This document shows, one piece after another, positions 1 through 7,686 of a stretch of DNA of 64,000 nucleotides. The notes beneath the pieces are model-generated. The model was given only the letters and a program-made list of their open reading frames with translations. It had not been told where the DNA came from and did not search any database. The position numbers and the translations under genes are program-made. The stretch's first letter is position 1. Every line of letters begins with the position of its first letter. The DNA is from Georgenia sp. TF02-10. GTDB taxonomy: Bacteria; Actinomycetota; Actinomycetes; Actinomycetales; Actinomycetaceae. The DNA is taken from NCBI RefSeq assembly GCF_022759505.1, contig NZ_CP094289.1:434001-498000 (forward strand), given 5' to 3'.

Positions 1-1764
1 ACGGCGGCCGCGGCGGCCGGGGTGCTGCCGTGGCCCGAGCCGGGCGGCTGGGCGGCGGCGGTGGCGGCCAGCCCGCTGGTCGCCGCCGGCGTGGACGGGC
101 CCGTGGACCGGCCGGTGCGGTGGGTGGGCGAGCGCCTCTACCTCGACCGGTACTGGCGCGACGAGCTCCTCGTGCGCCGCGCGGTCGACGGCCGCCTCGC
201 CGGCTCCGTGCCGGGCACCCCACCGGGGACGCCGTCGGGCACCGCGCCGCGAACCCCGTCGCAGGCGTCACCGTTCGCCTCGGCGTCCACCGCGCCGGCC
301 ACCCCGCCGGGCGCCCCCTCGCCCATCCCGCCGGGCGCCGTCGCCGCGGACCGGCTCAGCGCCGTCGTGCACCGGCTCTTCCCCGCCGCGGGGGACGACC
401 GGCAGCGGCTGGCGGCGGCCACGGCGGTGCTGAGCCGGCTCACCGTGCTCACCGGCGGGCCCGGGACCGGCAAGACGACGACGGTCGCCCGGGTGCTCGC
501 CGTCCTGCAGGAGGTGGCCGGCCCCGGGCTGCGGATCGCGCTGGCCGCCCCGACCGGCAAGGCCGCGGCTCGGCTGCAGGAGGCGGTGCGCGACGCGGTC
601 GCGAGCTTCGCCGACGCCGACCGGGAGCGGGTGGGCGCGCCCGAGGCGACCACCGTGCACCGCCTGCTCGGTTGGCAGCCGGGCACCTCGACCCGGTTCC
701 GGCACGGCGCGCACCACCACCTGCCGCACGACGTCGTGGTGGTGGACGAGACGTCGATGGTGTCGCTGCCGCTCATGGCCCGGCTGCTCGAGGCGCTGCG
801 CCCGGAGGCCCGCCTGGTGCTCGTCGGCGACCCCGACCAGCTCGCCTCGGTGGAGGCCGGCGCGGTGCTCGGTGACCTCGTCGGGCGCCCGCCGGTGGCC
901 GCGGCGGTCCCCAGTGTGGAGCCGTTCGTCCCGGGCGACCTGACCGGCCAGGAGCGCGAGCAGCTCCGCAACGGCGTCGTCCGGCTCACCATCGTCCACC
1001 GGCAGGACCACGGCAGCGCGATCCTGCCGCTCGCCGCCGCGGTCCGGGCCGGCGACGCCGACCGGGCGCTCGCCGTCCTGCGCGCCGGCGACCCCTCGGT
1101 CACCTTCACCGCCGTGGGGGAGCGGCTCACCGAGGAGGAGGTCGCGCCGGTGCGGGCCGACGCCGAGGCGGCCGGCGCGGCCCTGGTCGCCGCCGCCCGG
1201 GCCGGGGACGCAGCCGGGGCGCTGGAGGCCCTGTCCGCGCACCGGCTCATGCTCGCCCACCGGCGCGGCCCGGCCGGGGTCGCCCGCTGGGCCGCCCTGG
1301 TGGAGGAGTGGGTCAGTGCGGCGGCCGGCCCGGACCCCCGACCGGCCTCGGCGCCCCAGGCCGGGACGCCGTGGTACCCGGGCCGGCCGCTGCTGGTCAC
1401 CGCCAACGACCGCGAGACGGGCCTGTACAACGGGGACACCGGCGTCCTGGTCGCCGACGGCGACGGCGGCGTCGTCGCCGTGTTCGGCGACCCGGCCGAC
1501 CCGCTCCGGGTGCGGCCGCACCGCCTGCCGCCGGTGGAGACGGTGCACGCCATGACCGTCCACCGCGGGCAGGGCAGCCAGTTCCGGAAGGTCTCGATCA
1601 TCCTGCCGCCGGCCACCTCCCCGCTGCTCACCCGCGAGCTGCTCTACACCGCCGTCACCCGCGCCCGGGAGGCGGTGCACGTCGTCGGGACCGCGGAGGC
1701 GGTCCGGGTGGCGGTCGGGCGACCGGTCCGCCGGGCTAGCGGGCTGCGGGAGCCGCTGACCTGA
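1..1764 (+). CDS. recD: RecD, exodeoxyribonuclease V alpha subunit (5' end outside window)
   Basis: This is the helicase subunit of RecBCD, which unwinds DNA ends for double-strand-break repair. The frame is open from base 1, so the start lies upstream of the window. A Walker A motif (GGPGTGKTTT) lies near nt 453-482, and the Walker B-like segment VVVVDETSMV near nt 735-765. The C-terminal UvrD-like part carries MTVHRGQGSQF and LLYTAVTRAREAV, typical of RecD. An unusual Pro/Thr/Ser/Ala-rich stretch (about nt 205-345) precedes the ATPase core and is probably a flexible linker. RecB and RecC would be expected just upstream, outside the window. Confidence 0.93.
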   Translation, partial: TAAAAAGVLPWPEPGGWAAAVAASPLVAAGVDGPVDRPVRWVGERLYLDRYWRDELLVRRAVDGRLAGSVPGTPPGTPSGTAPRTPSQASPFASASTAPATPPGAPSPIPPGAVAADRLSAVVHRLFPAAGDDRQRLAAATAVLSRLTVLTGGPGTGKTTTVARVLAVLQEVAGPGLRIALAAPTGKAAARLQEAVRDAVASFADADRERVGAPEATTVHRLLGWQPGTSTRFRHGAHHHLPHDVVVVDETSMVSLPLMARLLEALRPEARLVLVGDPDQLASVEAGAVLGDLVGRPPVAAAVPSVEPFVPGDLTGQEREQLRNGVVRLTIVHRQDHGSAILPLAAAVRAGDADRALAVLRAGDPSVTFTAVGERLTEEEVAPVRADAEAAGAALVAAARAGDAAGALEALSAHRLMLAHRRGPAGVARWAALVEEWVSAAAGPDPRPASAPQAGTPWYPGRPLLVTANDRETGLYNGDTGVLVADGDGGVVAVFGDPADPLRVRPHRLPPVETVHAMTVHRGQGSQFRKVSIILPPATSPLLTRELLYTAVTRAREAVHVVGTAEAVRVAVGRPVRRASGLREPLT

Positions 1765-1787
1765 GGGTCATCGTCTCGCCGTGACCC
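1765..1787 (+). terminator. Hairpin after recD stop
   Basis: A perfect 6-bp inverted repeat (GGGTCA / TGACCC) with an 11-base loop starts at the base after the recD stop codon and lies before the convergent vsr gene. There is no T-run, as is common in very GC-rich genomes, so termination function is only inferred. Confidence 0.4.
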
Positions 1788-1827
1788 CTGCCGTACCGAT
1801 GTGACGGGACGGTGCGGCGGTACTGGG

Positions 1828-1879
1828 CTATCCAGGGGCGCGGACCGCCGCGACTATCCCGGCGCGCGGACCGCCGCGG
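1828..1879. repeat. 26-bp tandem duplication at the vsr stop codon
   Basis: Two adjacent 26-base units (1828-1853 and 1854-1879) differ at only three positions. The second unit contains the TAG stop and last codons of vsr. The first repeats that sequence just beyond the gene, so the stop region is duplicated. Confidence 0.75.
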
Positions 1880-2381
1880 TGATCCGGGTGGCGGCCTGGG
1901 CCATGTCCTCGTGCTCCCAGAACCGCAGCACGGTCCATCCCTGGGCGACCAGCAGGGCGGTGGTGTCGGCGTCCCGGTCCCGGTTCGCGGTCAGCTTCGC
2001 CTGCCACCAGCTCCGGTTCGCCGCCGGCCGTGTGCCGTGCTCCGGGCAGCCGTGCCAGAAGCAGCCGTCGACGAACACCGCGACCCGCGCGCGGGGGAAG
2101 GCGATGTCGATGGTCCGACGGCGGTTGCCCGGGACGGGGTAGGTGACGCGGTAGCGCAGCCCAGCCCGGTGCAGGACCCGCCGGAGCGCGACCTCGGGCG
2201 CGGTGTCCCGCCGCCGGGCCACCGACATCCGCCGCGAAGCGCCCGCGCTCGACGGACCGGGGTGGGCCGGGACGTGAAAGCCCCTCCCGCTACCCGCCGC
2301 GCCACCGGGGCCGGAGGCAGCAGCTGCCGGGCCGCCGTCGGCCGGGGCGATGTCAGTGGGCGAAGCTACGTTCGAGGGCAT
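1854..2381 (-). CDS. vsr: Very short patch repair endonuclease Vsr
   Basis: Vsr nicks next to T:G mismatches that arise when 5-methylcytosine deaminates, and normally accompanies a C5 methyltransferase, as it does here. The Vsr core is clear: RRRDTAPEVALRRVLH, then the PD-(D/E)XK-like strand RTIDIAFPRARVAVFVDGC, the zinc/active-site segment CFWHGCPEHGT, and a C-terminal WTVLRFWEHED. The start is uncertain. Homologous sequence extends upstream of the Met at 2228, so I chose the ATG at 2381 (175 aa); one at 2411 is also in frame. Its ATG overlaps, head to head, the most upstream plausible ATG of the methyltransferase (2380), but that gene more likely starts at 2527. Confidence 0.88.
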   Translation of the reverse strand: MPSNVASPTDIAPADGGPAAAASGPGGAAGSGRGFHVPAHPGPSSAGASRRMSVARRRDTAPEVALRRVLHRAGLRYRVTYPVPGNRRRTIDIAFPRARVAVFVDGCFWHGCPEHGTRPAANRSWWQAKLTANRDRDADTTALLVAQGWTVLRFWEHEDMAQAATRITAAVRAPG

Positions 2382-2513
2382 GGACTCCGCAGACGCCCGC
2401 GTGCCGGTCACGTTCCCGCCCTCCCTGCTCCCCCAGCTGCCGGCACCACGCTATGCCACCCGCAACGAGCGGCCCCTCCGCGCGCCGGTGCGGGCCGGCC
2501 GGTCGGCAGAGAC

Positions 2514-2519
2514 TAAGCT
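2514..2519 (+). promoter_or_regulatory. -10 element for leaderless C5-methyltransferase mRNA
   Basis: TAAGCT matches the actinobacterial TAnnnT -10 pattern and ends 7 bases before the GTG at 2527. Transcription would then begin at the start codon. No Shine-Dalgarno sequence is apparent, which fits a leaderless transcript. Confidence 0.5.
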
Positions 2520-2526
2520 GTCGAGC

Positions 2527-3954
2527 GTGGCGGGCAGCGGGCAGACGGTCGACGGCGATGTGTCGACGGTCGATGGCGACGGCGACTCCTCGTTCCGGTT
2601 CGTCGACCTCTTCGCCGGCATCGGCGGCTTCCACGCGGTGCTCGCCGGGTTCGGCGGGACCTGCGTCTTCGCCTCGGAGATCGACGACCGGGCGGCAGCG
2701 GTGTACGAGCGCAACTGGGCGACCGACGTCGCCGGGGACATCATCCCGCTGACCACCGCCCGGATGGACGTGCCCGAGCACGAGGTGCTCGCCGCCGGCT
2801 TCCCCTGCCAGCCCTTCTCCAAGTCGGGGTTCCAGCGGGGCATGGAGGAGACCCGCGGAACGCTCTTCTGGAACATCGCCCGGGTGCTGGCGGAGCGGCG
2901 GCCTGGCGTCATCCTGCTGGAGAACGTCCGGAACCTGGCCGGGCCGCGGCACCGGGAGACGTGGGCGACCATCATCGCCACGCTGCGCCAGCTCGGCTAC
3001 AAGGTCTCCGCCGTGCCCGTGGTGTTCTCCCCGCACCTGCTGCCCCCCGAGCTGGGCGGCACGCCGCAGGTGCGGGACCGGGTGTTCATCCCGGCGACCT
3101 ACGTCGGCCGGGAGCGCGCCGAGCGGGAGACCCAGGTGCCCCCGGCCGTCCCGTACGCGCCGGTCCTCCGCCCGGAGGGCGAGCGGTGGGACCCCCAGCT
3201 CTGGGACCTCGAGACCGACCTCCCGCTCGAGGATGACGCCCAGATCGAGGACCTGCCGCGCTACCGGCTCACCGCCGAGGAGGAGCGCTGGATCGACCTC
3301 TGGGACGACTTCGTCCAGGTCCTCCGCCCGCGGATGCCCGGCCGCAAGCTGCCCGGCTTCCCCATCTGGGCGGACGCGTTCGTGCCCGTGCCGCAGATCG
3401 GTGCCGACACCCCGCGGTGGAAGGCGAACTTCCTGCGGAAGAACTCCGACCTGTACAACGCCCACGCCGACGTCATCGACGCCTGGCTGGACCGGCACGA
3501 CCACCTCGCCGGCGTGCCCGCCTCCCGGCGCAAGCTCGAGTGGCAGGCGCAGCAGACCGGGTCGCTGTGGGACACGCTCATGCACTTCCGCCCCTCCGGC
3601 ATCCGGGCGAAGCGCCCGACCTACGTCCCGGCGCTGGTGGCGATCACCCAGACCAGCATCATCGGCAGCCGTCGTCGGCGGCTGACCCCGCGGGAGACCG
3701 CTCGGCTGCAGGGGCTGGACGACTCGTTCGACTTCGGGAGCCAGCCGGACGCGGCGTCGTACAAGCAGATGGGAAACGGGGTGAACGTCGGGGCGGCCAG
3801 CTACGTCCTGCGTGAGCACGTGCGCCAGCACCTCGAGGACGTGACGGCCGTGGCGCCCGGCCTGGCACGCGCGGTCGTCACGGGCGCGGGTGCTGGCGCC
3901 AGCACCGTCGCCGCCGACGGCGTGCAGCGGCCGGACGCCGTCCTGGTCGGGTAG
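2527..3954 (+). CDS. DNA (cytosine-5-)-methyltransferase
   Basis: This is a type II C5-cytosine methyltransferase with the conserved motifs in canonical order: motif I RFVDLFAGIGGFHAV, motif IV catalytic loop GFPCQPFSKSG, motif VI LLENVRNL, motif VIII QVRDRVFIPA, and C-terminal motif X QMGNGVNVGA. The target-recognition region lies roughly between nt 3130 and 3620. An upstream ATG at 2380 would give 534 aa, but the 59 extra residues are low-complexity. The GTG at 2527 (475 aa) sits 7 bases after a TAAGCT hexamer and begins close to motif I, so I prefer it. The neighbours are vsr (divergent) and a convergent unrecognised gene that may be the restriction partner. Recognition sequence unknown. 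Confidence 0.93.
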   Translation: MAGSGQTVDGDVSTVDGDGDSSFRFVDLFAGIGGFHAVLAGFGGTCVFASEIDDRAAAVYERNWATDVAGDIIPLTTARMDVPEHEVLAAGFPCQPFSKSGFQRGMEETRGTLFWNIARVLAERRPGVILLENVRNLAGPRHRETWATIIATLRQLGYKVSAVPVVFSPHLLPPELGGTPQVRDRVFIPATYVGRERAERETQVPPAVPYAPVLRPEGERWDPQLWDLETDLPLEDDAQIEDLPRYRLTAEEERWIDLWDDFVQVLRPRMPGRKLPGFPIWADAFVPVPQIGADTPRWKANFLRKNSDLYNAHADVIDAWLDRHDHLAGVPASRRKLEWQAQQTGSLWDTLMHFRPSGIRAKRPTYVPALVAITQTSIIGSRRRRLTPRETARLQGLDDSFDFGSQPDAASYKQMGNGVNVGAASYVLREHVRQHLEDVTAVAPGLARAVVTGAGAGASTVAADGVQRPDAVLVG

Positions 3955-3982
3955 CACCGCGCAGAGGTCCCGGCGGGGACGA

Positions 3983-3996
3983 GCGCCCAGGGGCGC
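3983..3996. terminator. Possible bidirectional hairpin between convergent genes
   Basis: GCGCCC/GGGCGC inverted repeat with a very short loop lies in the 117-bp gap between the convergent methyltransferase and its neighbour. There is no T-run, so this is a weak call. Confidence 0.25.
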
Positions 3997-4071
3997 GGGC
4001 GGGCCCCTGACCGGAGGGCTCAGCGCGGGCGGCTCCCGACCGGGGAGTCGCGGTGCATGCGCGCGCGGGCA

Positions 4072-5244
4072 TCAGCGGCGGCGTCGGGCGGCGAACAGCG
4101 CCTCGAACTGCTGGCGCTGGATGCTGTACAGGTTCGGCGGCTGGGCGTCGGCGAAGTGGGCGAACCACAGCGGGACGGGCACGAACCGGCCCGCCGCCAC
4201 GGCTCGACGCATCAGCCCTTCGACGAACCGCTCGTCGACCGAGTGGGCCCGGTTGTTGGCCACCAGCGGGAGCTCCTGGAGGTCCTCGGCGGGCAGGACG
4301 TAGACGCCGGGCAGCAGGGGTGCCGCGTCCAGGGTCAGCACCTCGGCGGGCCGCGCAGCTGCCCCGGGTCTGGCTCGCCGGCTCTTCGGCGGGGTGGCCA
4401 GCCACAGGTCCTGGGTGGCGATGTGGTCGCCACCCAGCCGCGGCCACATGTCGTGGAACGACAGGTCTTCCCACGCGCCGGTCACCCACCGGTCCGTCAC
4501 CTCGAGCTCGCGGGCCGAGATCGGTCGCGCCAGGACCAGGTCGTGACGCCCCGGCGTGATCGCGCGCTTCTTGATCTTCTGCAGCCCGAGGTTCCCCGCG
4601 AACCGCCCGGTCTGCGAGCCTTCGCCGTCGGGTGCCGCGGCCGACGATGCGGCCGTCCACCGGAGGCTGCCGCGGATCCCGGCGTAGACGAGCACGACGG
4701 AGTGCTCGTAGCGCCAGGTGTCCCGGACGGGCTCGTACCGGTTTCCCACCCGCGTGCCGCCCGTCCACCACACCGCGAAGCCGGGCTGCATGTTCTCCTT
4801 GTGGCTCAGCAGCAGGTCGTCCAGGCCGTAGTCCCAGGTCTCCTTGCCGCTGCGGCGCCGGAGCTGGACGTCGGGATGGTTCTCCCGCAGGTAGGTGCCG
4901 AACGTGTCGAAGAACAGGTCCTCCAGCTGAGCCGCGGACGCCATCTGGTAGTTGTCCTCGCGGAACTGCCGCTGACCGGCGACCCACGGCAGGAGGAAGT
5001 CCGCGCGGTCCAGCATCCGGCGGACGAGCCCGACGAACCGGTCGATCCCGGGCTGCCCGCTCTGGCCCGCCGGCTCCGGCCCGCTCTGGCCCGCCGCCTC
5101 CCGCCCGGTCTGGTCAGCCGGCTCATGCCCAGGCGGCTCCGGCGGATGCTCGACCGGCTGCTGGTCGGGCCAGTCCGCCGGCTCCGGGACGCCGAACAGG
5201 TCGAACTGCTGGCCGACGGCGGTCCGGTCGCGATCGTGACCCAC
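4072..5244 (-). CDS. Uncharacterised protein, candidate restriction endonuclease partner of the methyltransferase
   Basis: I do not recognise a family for this 390-aa protein. The N-terminal third is low-complexity, with a Pro/Gly/Gln/Glu-rich repeat (PAGQSG, AAGQSG). The remainder is a globular, charged domain with segments such as NYQMASAAQLEDLFFDTFGT and ETWDYGLDDLLLSHKE. Acidic and Lys residues in this part could form a nuclease site, but no PD-(D/E)XK motif can be assigned with confidence. Position beside a C5 methyltransferase and Vsr suggests a restriction enzyme. The GTG start at 5244 is 6 bases after a TACGGT hexamer, so a leaderless transcript is likely. Function is inferred from context only. 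Confidence 0.5.
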   Translation of the reverse strand: MGHDRDRTAVGQQFDLFGVPEPADWPDQQPVEHPPEPPGHEPADQTGREAAGQSGPEPAGQSGQPGIDRFVGLVRRMLDRADFLLPWVAGQRQFREDNYQMASAAQLEDLFFDTFGTYLRENHPDVQLRRRSGKETWDYGLDDLLLSHKENMQPGFAVWWTGGTRVGNRYEPVRDTWRYEHSVVLVYAGIRGSLRWTAASSAAAPDGEGSQTGRFAGNLGLQKIKKRAITPGRHDLVLARPISARELEVTDRWVTGAWEDLSFHDMWPRLGGDHIATQDLWLATPPKSRRARPGAAARPAEVLTLDAAPLLPGVYVLPAEDLQELPLVANNRAHSVDERFVEGLMRRAVAAGRFVPVPLWFAHFADAQPPNLYSIQRQQFEALFAARRRR

Positions 5245-5250
5245 CCCAGG

Positions 5251-5256
5251 ACCGTA
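5251..5256 (-). promoter_or_regulatory. -10 element, leaderless start for gene at 5244
   Basis: Read on the minus strand, TACGGT is followed by 6 bases and then GTG, placing the likely transcription start on the start codon. Confidence 0.45.
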
Positions 5257-5462
5257 GCGGCCAGAACGCGGGACTCCCCGCGCAGCCACCTGCGCAGGCA
5301 CTGCCTGGGTCGCAGCGCTCGCGGAAGCGCCGGACCCGCGAGCGGCGCGCCAGCGGGTATCGCACGCGGCTGTTGTCACCGCTTTGACCCGGCGGTGAGA
5401 TCTGATTCCCGGGAGCACCGACCTGGTTCGTGCTAGCGTCGGTCCCGCTATACGGATGCAAG

Positions 5463-5478
5463 TTCCACCATGCAGGAA
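5463..5478. promoter_or_regulatory. Possible operator upstream of KDPG aldolase (TTCC-N8-GGAA)
   Basis: An inverted TTCC/GGAA pair lies just downstream of possible -10 sequences (TAGCGT at 5434, TATACG at 5449). IclR-family regulators of sugar-acid genes often bind TTCC...GGAA type sites. No regulator gene is nearby, so the assignment is tentative. Confidence 0.3.
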
Positions 5479-5498
5479 GCACTCACCTACGACCGAGA

Positions 5499-5516
5499 TA
5501 CCTGCCTTGTCAGGTA
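5499..5516. promoter_or_regulatory. Perfect 6-bp inverted repeat in the KDPG aldolase leader
   Basis: TACCTG-N6-CAGGTA lies about 10 bases before the Shine-Dalgarno sequence (GAAGGAG, 5526-5532). It could be a second operator or a small leader hairpin. TACCTGCC also recurs just after it. Confidence 0.35.
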
Positions 5517-5537
5517 CCTGCCTACGAAGGAGTAGTC

Positions 5538-6179
5538 ATGGACGTTCTGTCGGTGCTGAGCGCCGCTCGCCTGGTGCCGGTGGTGGTCCTGGACGACGCC
5601 GCCCAGGCCGACGGGCTGGCCGGCGCCCTCGTGGCCGGTGGCCTACCGGTCGCGGAGGTGACGTTCCGGACCGCTGCCGCCGCCGAGTCGATCCGCATGA
5701 TGGCCGAGCGGGGCGACATCCTTGTCGGCGCTGGCACCGTCCTGACGGTCGAGCAGGTCGACCAGGCAGTGGCGGCGGGCGCGAGCTACGTCGTCTCCCC
5801 GGGGCTGAGCCGGGCGGTGGTCGAACGCTGCGGCGAGCACGGAGTGCTGGCGCTGCCCGGCGCGGTGACCGCCACGGAGATCCAGGCGGCACTCGAGCTC
5901 GGGCTGACGACGGTGAAGTTCTTCCCGGCCGGCACCTCCGGAGGTGCCCCGGCGATCAAGGCGCTCGCGGCCCCGTTCGGTGGGGTGCGGTTCGTGCCGA
6001 CCGGTGGGGTCGGCCCGAAGAACCTGGCCGACTACCTGGCGCTCCCCGCGGTCGCGGCGGTGGGCGGGTCGTGGATGGTGCCGCGGGACCTGGTCGCGGC
6101 CGGGGACCTCGCCGAGGTAACCCGGCTGACCTCCGAGGCCGTCGCGCTGGCGCAGCGTCTGGCACCGGCGCCGGCCTGA
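5538..6179 (+). CDS. eda: 2-dehydro-3-deoxy-phosphogluconate (KDPG) aldolase
   Basis: Cytoplasmic class I aldolase that splits KDPG into pyruvate and glyceraldehyde 3-phosphate. The 213-aa length and motifs fit the KDPG/KHG family: the substrate-binding segment AEVTFRT, GAGTVLTVEQ, and the Schiff-base lysine in TTVKFFPA followed by the phosphate-binding VPTGGVGPKN. ATG 5538 is chosen because a good Shine-Dalgarno (GAAGGAG) lies 6 bases upstream and homology begins there; an in-frame GTG at 5430 would add junk sequence. KDG kinase follows 150 bp downstream on the same strand, so the pair forms the lower branch that converts KDG to central metabolites, probably from hexuronates or other sugar acids. 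Confidence 0.92.
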   Translation: MDVLSVLSAARLVPVVVLDDAAQADGLAGALVAGGLPVAEVTFRTAAAAESIRMMAERGDILVGAGTVLTVEQVDQAVAAGASYVVSPGLSRAVVERCGEHGVLALPGAVTATEIQAALELGLTTVKFFPAGTSGGAPAIKALAAPFGGVRFVPTGGVGPKNLADYLALPAVAAVGGSWMVPRDLVAAGDLAEVTRLTSEAVALAQRLAPAPA

Positions 6180-6329
6180 CCGGGGAGTCACGGCCGGCCG
6201 CGTCGAGCGTCACGTCCCGCCCGGCGTCGTCGGCGGCATCAATGGACCACGTTCGGCCGGCAGCGCCGGCCGCAGCCCGCGGCGGTCCCGACCGCGGGCG
6301 ATCGATATCGAGACCTGAGGAGTGTTCCC

Positions 6330-7460
6330 GTGAGTGTTGCCGACCTGCCCGCCGAGATCGCGGCGCTGAACCTGCGCCCCGCCGAGGAGTGCCGCTACGA
6401 CGCCGTGTCGCTGGGAGAGGTGATGCTGCGGCTGGACCCCGGGGAGGGGCGGATCCGCACCGCGCGCTCGTTCCGGGCCTGGGAGGGCGGCGGGGAGTAC
6501 AACGTCACCCGCGGCCTGCGCCGGGCGTTCGGGCTGCGCGGGGCGGTGGTGACCGCGCTGGCCGACAACGAGATCGGCCGCCTGGTGGAGGACTTCATCC
6601 TCGCCGGCGGGGTGGACACGCAGCTCATCAGGTGGGTGCCCTACGACGGGATCGGCCGCAGCGTGCGCAACGGGCTGAACTTCACCGAGCGCGGGTTCGG
6701 GGTGCGCGGCGCGGTGGGGGTCTCCGACCGGGGGCACACCGCCGCCGCCCAGCTCGGCCCGGACGACGTCGACTGGGACCACCTCTTCGGCGACCTCGGG
6801 GTGCGCTGGCTGCACACCGGCGGGATCTACGCCGCGCTGTCGCCGACGTCGGCCCAGACGGTGCTCGCGGCGGTGACCGCCGCGAAGAAGCACGGCACCG
6901 TCGTCTCCTACGACCTGAACTACCGGCCCTCGCTGTGGAAGTCGATCGGCGGGCAGGCCAGGGCCCAGGAGGTCAACAAGGCGATCGCCGAGCACATCGA
7001 CGTCATGATCGGCAACGAGGAGGACTTCACCGCCGCCCTCGGCTTCGAGGTCGAGGGGGTCGACGAGAACCTCTCCACCCTCGAGGTCGAGAAGTTCGCC
7101 GCCATGATCGACAAGGTGGCCGCCGCCTACCCGAACTTCAAGGTCATCGGCAACACGATCCGCACCGTGCGCTCCGCCTCCCGCAACGACTGGGGCGCGA
7201 TCGCCTGGTCTCCGGCCACCGGCGTGGTCCAGGCGACCCACCGGAAGGACCTGGAGATCATGGACCGGGTCGGCGGGGGCGACTCATTCGCCTCCGGCCT
7301 CATCTACGGCCTGCTCGACGGCCAGCCGCTGGCCACCGCCGTGGAGTACGGCGCCGCCCACGGCGCCCTGGCCATGACCACCCCGGGCGACACGACCATG
7401 GCCACCAAGGCCGAGGTCCTCAAGCTCGCCGCCGGCGGCGGGGCCCGCGTCGACCGCTGA
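6330..7460 (+). CDS. kdgK: 2-dehydro-3-deoxygluconate kinase (PfkB family)
   Basis: PfkB/ribokinase-family sugar kinase, 376 aa, probably phosphorylating 2-keto-3-deoxygluconate to KDPG for the aldolase gene just upstream. The N-terminal sugar-binding part shows GEVMLRLDP and WEGGGEYNVTRGL; the C-terminal signature RVGGGDSFASGL includes the catalytic Asp and anion hole. GTG 6330 follows a GAGGAG Shine-Dalgarno (6317-6322). The gene is about 30-50 aa longer than many PfkB kinases, mainly from an N-terminal extension and a helical insert around residues 225-255. Substrate assignment depends on the neighbour, since PfkB members vary. Confidence 0.85.
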   Translation: MSVADLPAEIAALNLRPAEECRYDAVSLGEVMLRLDPGEGRIRTARSFRAWEGGGEYNVTRGLRRAFGLRGAVVTALADNEIGRLVEDFILAGGVDTQLIRWVPYDGIGRSVRNGLNFTERGFGVRGAVGVSDRGHTAAAQLGPDDVDWDHLFGDLGVRWLHTGGIYAALSPTSAQTVLAAVTAAKKHGTVVSYDLNYRPSLWKSIGGQARAQEVNKAIAEHIDVMIGNEEDFTAALGFEVEGVDENLSTLEVEKFAAMIDKVAAAYPNFKVIGNTIRTVRSASRNDWGAIAWSPATGVVQATHRKDLEIMDRVGGGDSFASGLIYGLLDGQPLATAVEYGAAHGALAMTTPGDTTMATKAEVLKLAAGGGARVDR

Positions 7461-7471
7461 CCAGCACCGCA

Positions 7472-7492
7472 CCGCCGTCGTCCGCATGCGAC
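7472..7492 (+). repeat. First copy of a 21-bp repeat flanking the thiamine transporter operon
   Basis: The 21 bases here are identical to 11752-11772. The two copies bracket the riboswitch and ykoFEDC. This copy forms the 5' arm and loop of the hairpin at 7473-7496. Confidence 0.7.
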
Positions 7493-7496
7493 GGCG
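7473..7496 (+). terminator. Hairpin between kdgK and the TPP riboswitch
   Basis: CGCCGTCG / CGACGGCG forms a perfect 8-bp stem with an 8-base loop, 12 bases after the kdgK stop. It has no T-run. Position suggests it isolates kdgK transcription from the riboswitch operon. Confidence 0.5.
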
Positions 7497-7529
7497 CAGG
7501 CGCCGGCGGGACCTGGTGGTACGGTCGCA

Positions 7530-7628
7530 GCACCCCCGGGGAGCGCCCAGCGCGCTGAGAGTGCGGAGAGTCCGCAGACCCGTTTACCTGATCCGGTTCG
7601 TACCGGCGTAGGGAGCAGGGCACCCGCC
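7530..7628 (+). ncRNA. TPP riboswitch (THI element)
   Basis: The conserved THI-box pieces appear in order: GGGGAGCGCC, GCTGAGAG, the ACCCGTTTACCTGATCCGG core, and TACCGGCGTAGGGA, closing on GGCACCC. It lies directly before ykoFEDC, whose Bacillus counterpart is under TPP control. The likely outcome is lower expression of the transporter when thiamine pyrophosphate is plentiful. In GC-rich bacteria this usually works by sequestering the ribosome binding site (GAGAGGGA, about 7674-7681). A TACGGT hexamer at 7520-7525 could be the -10 element. Confidence 0.92.
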
Positions 7629-7686
7629 CGACGCGTGGCGCGTCGGCGGGTCTCGCAGTACCCGCGGGCCCGAGAGAGGGACCGTG

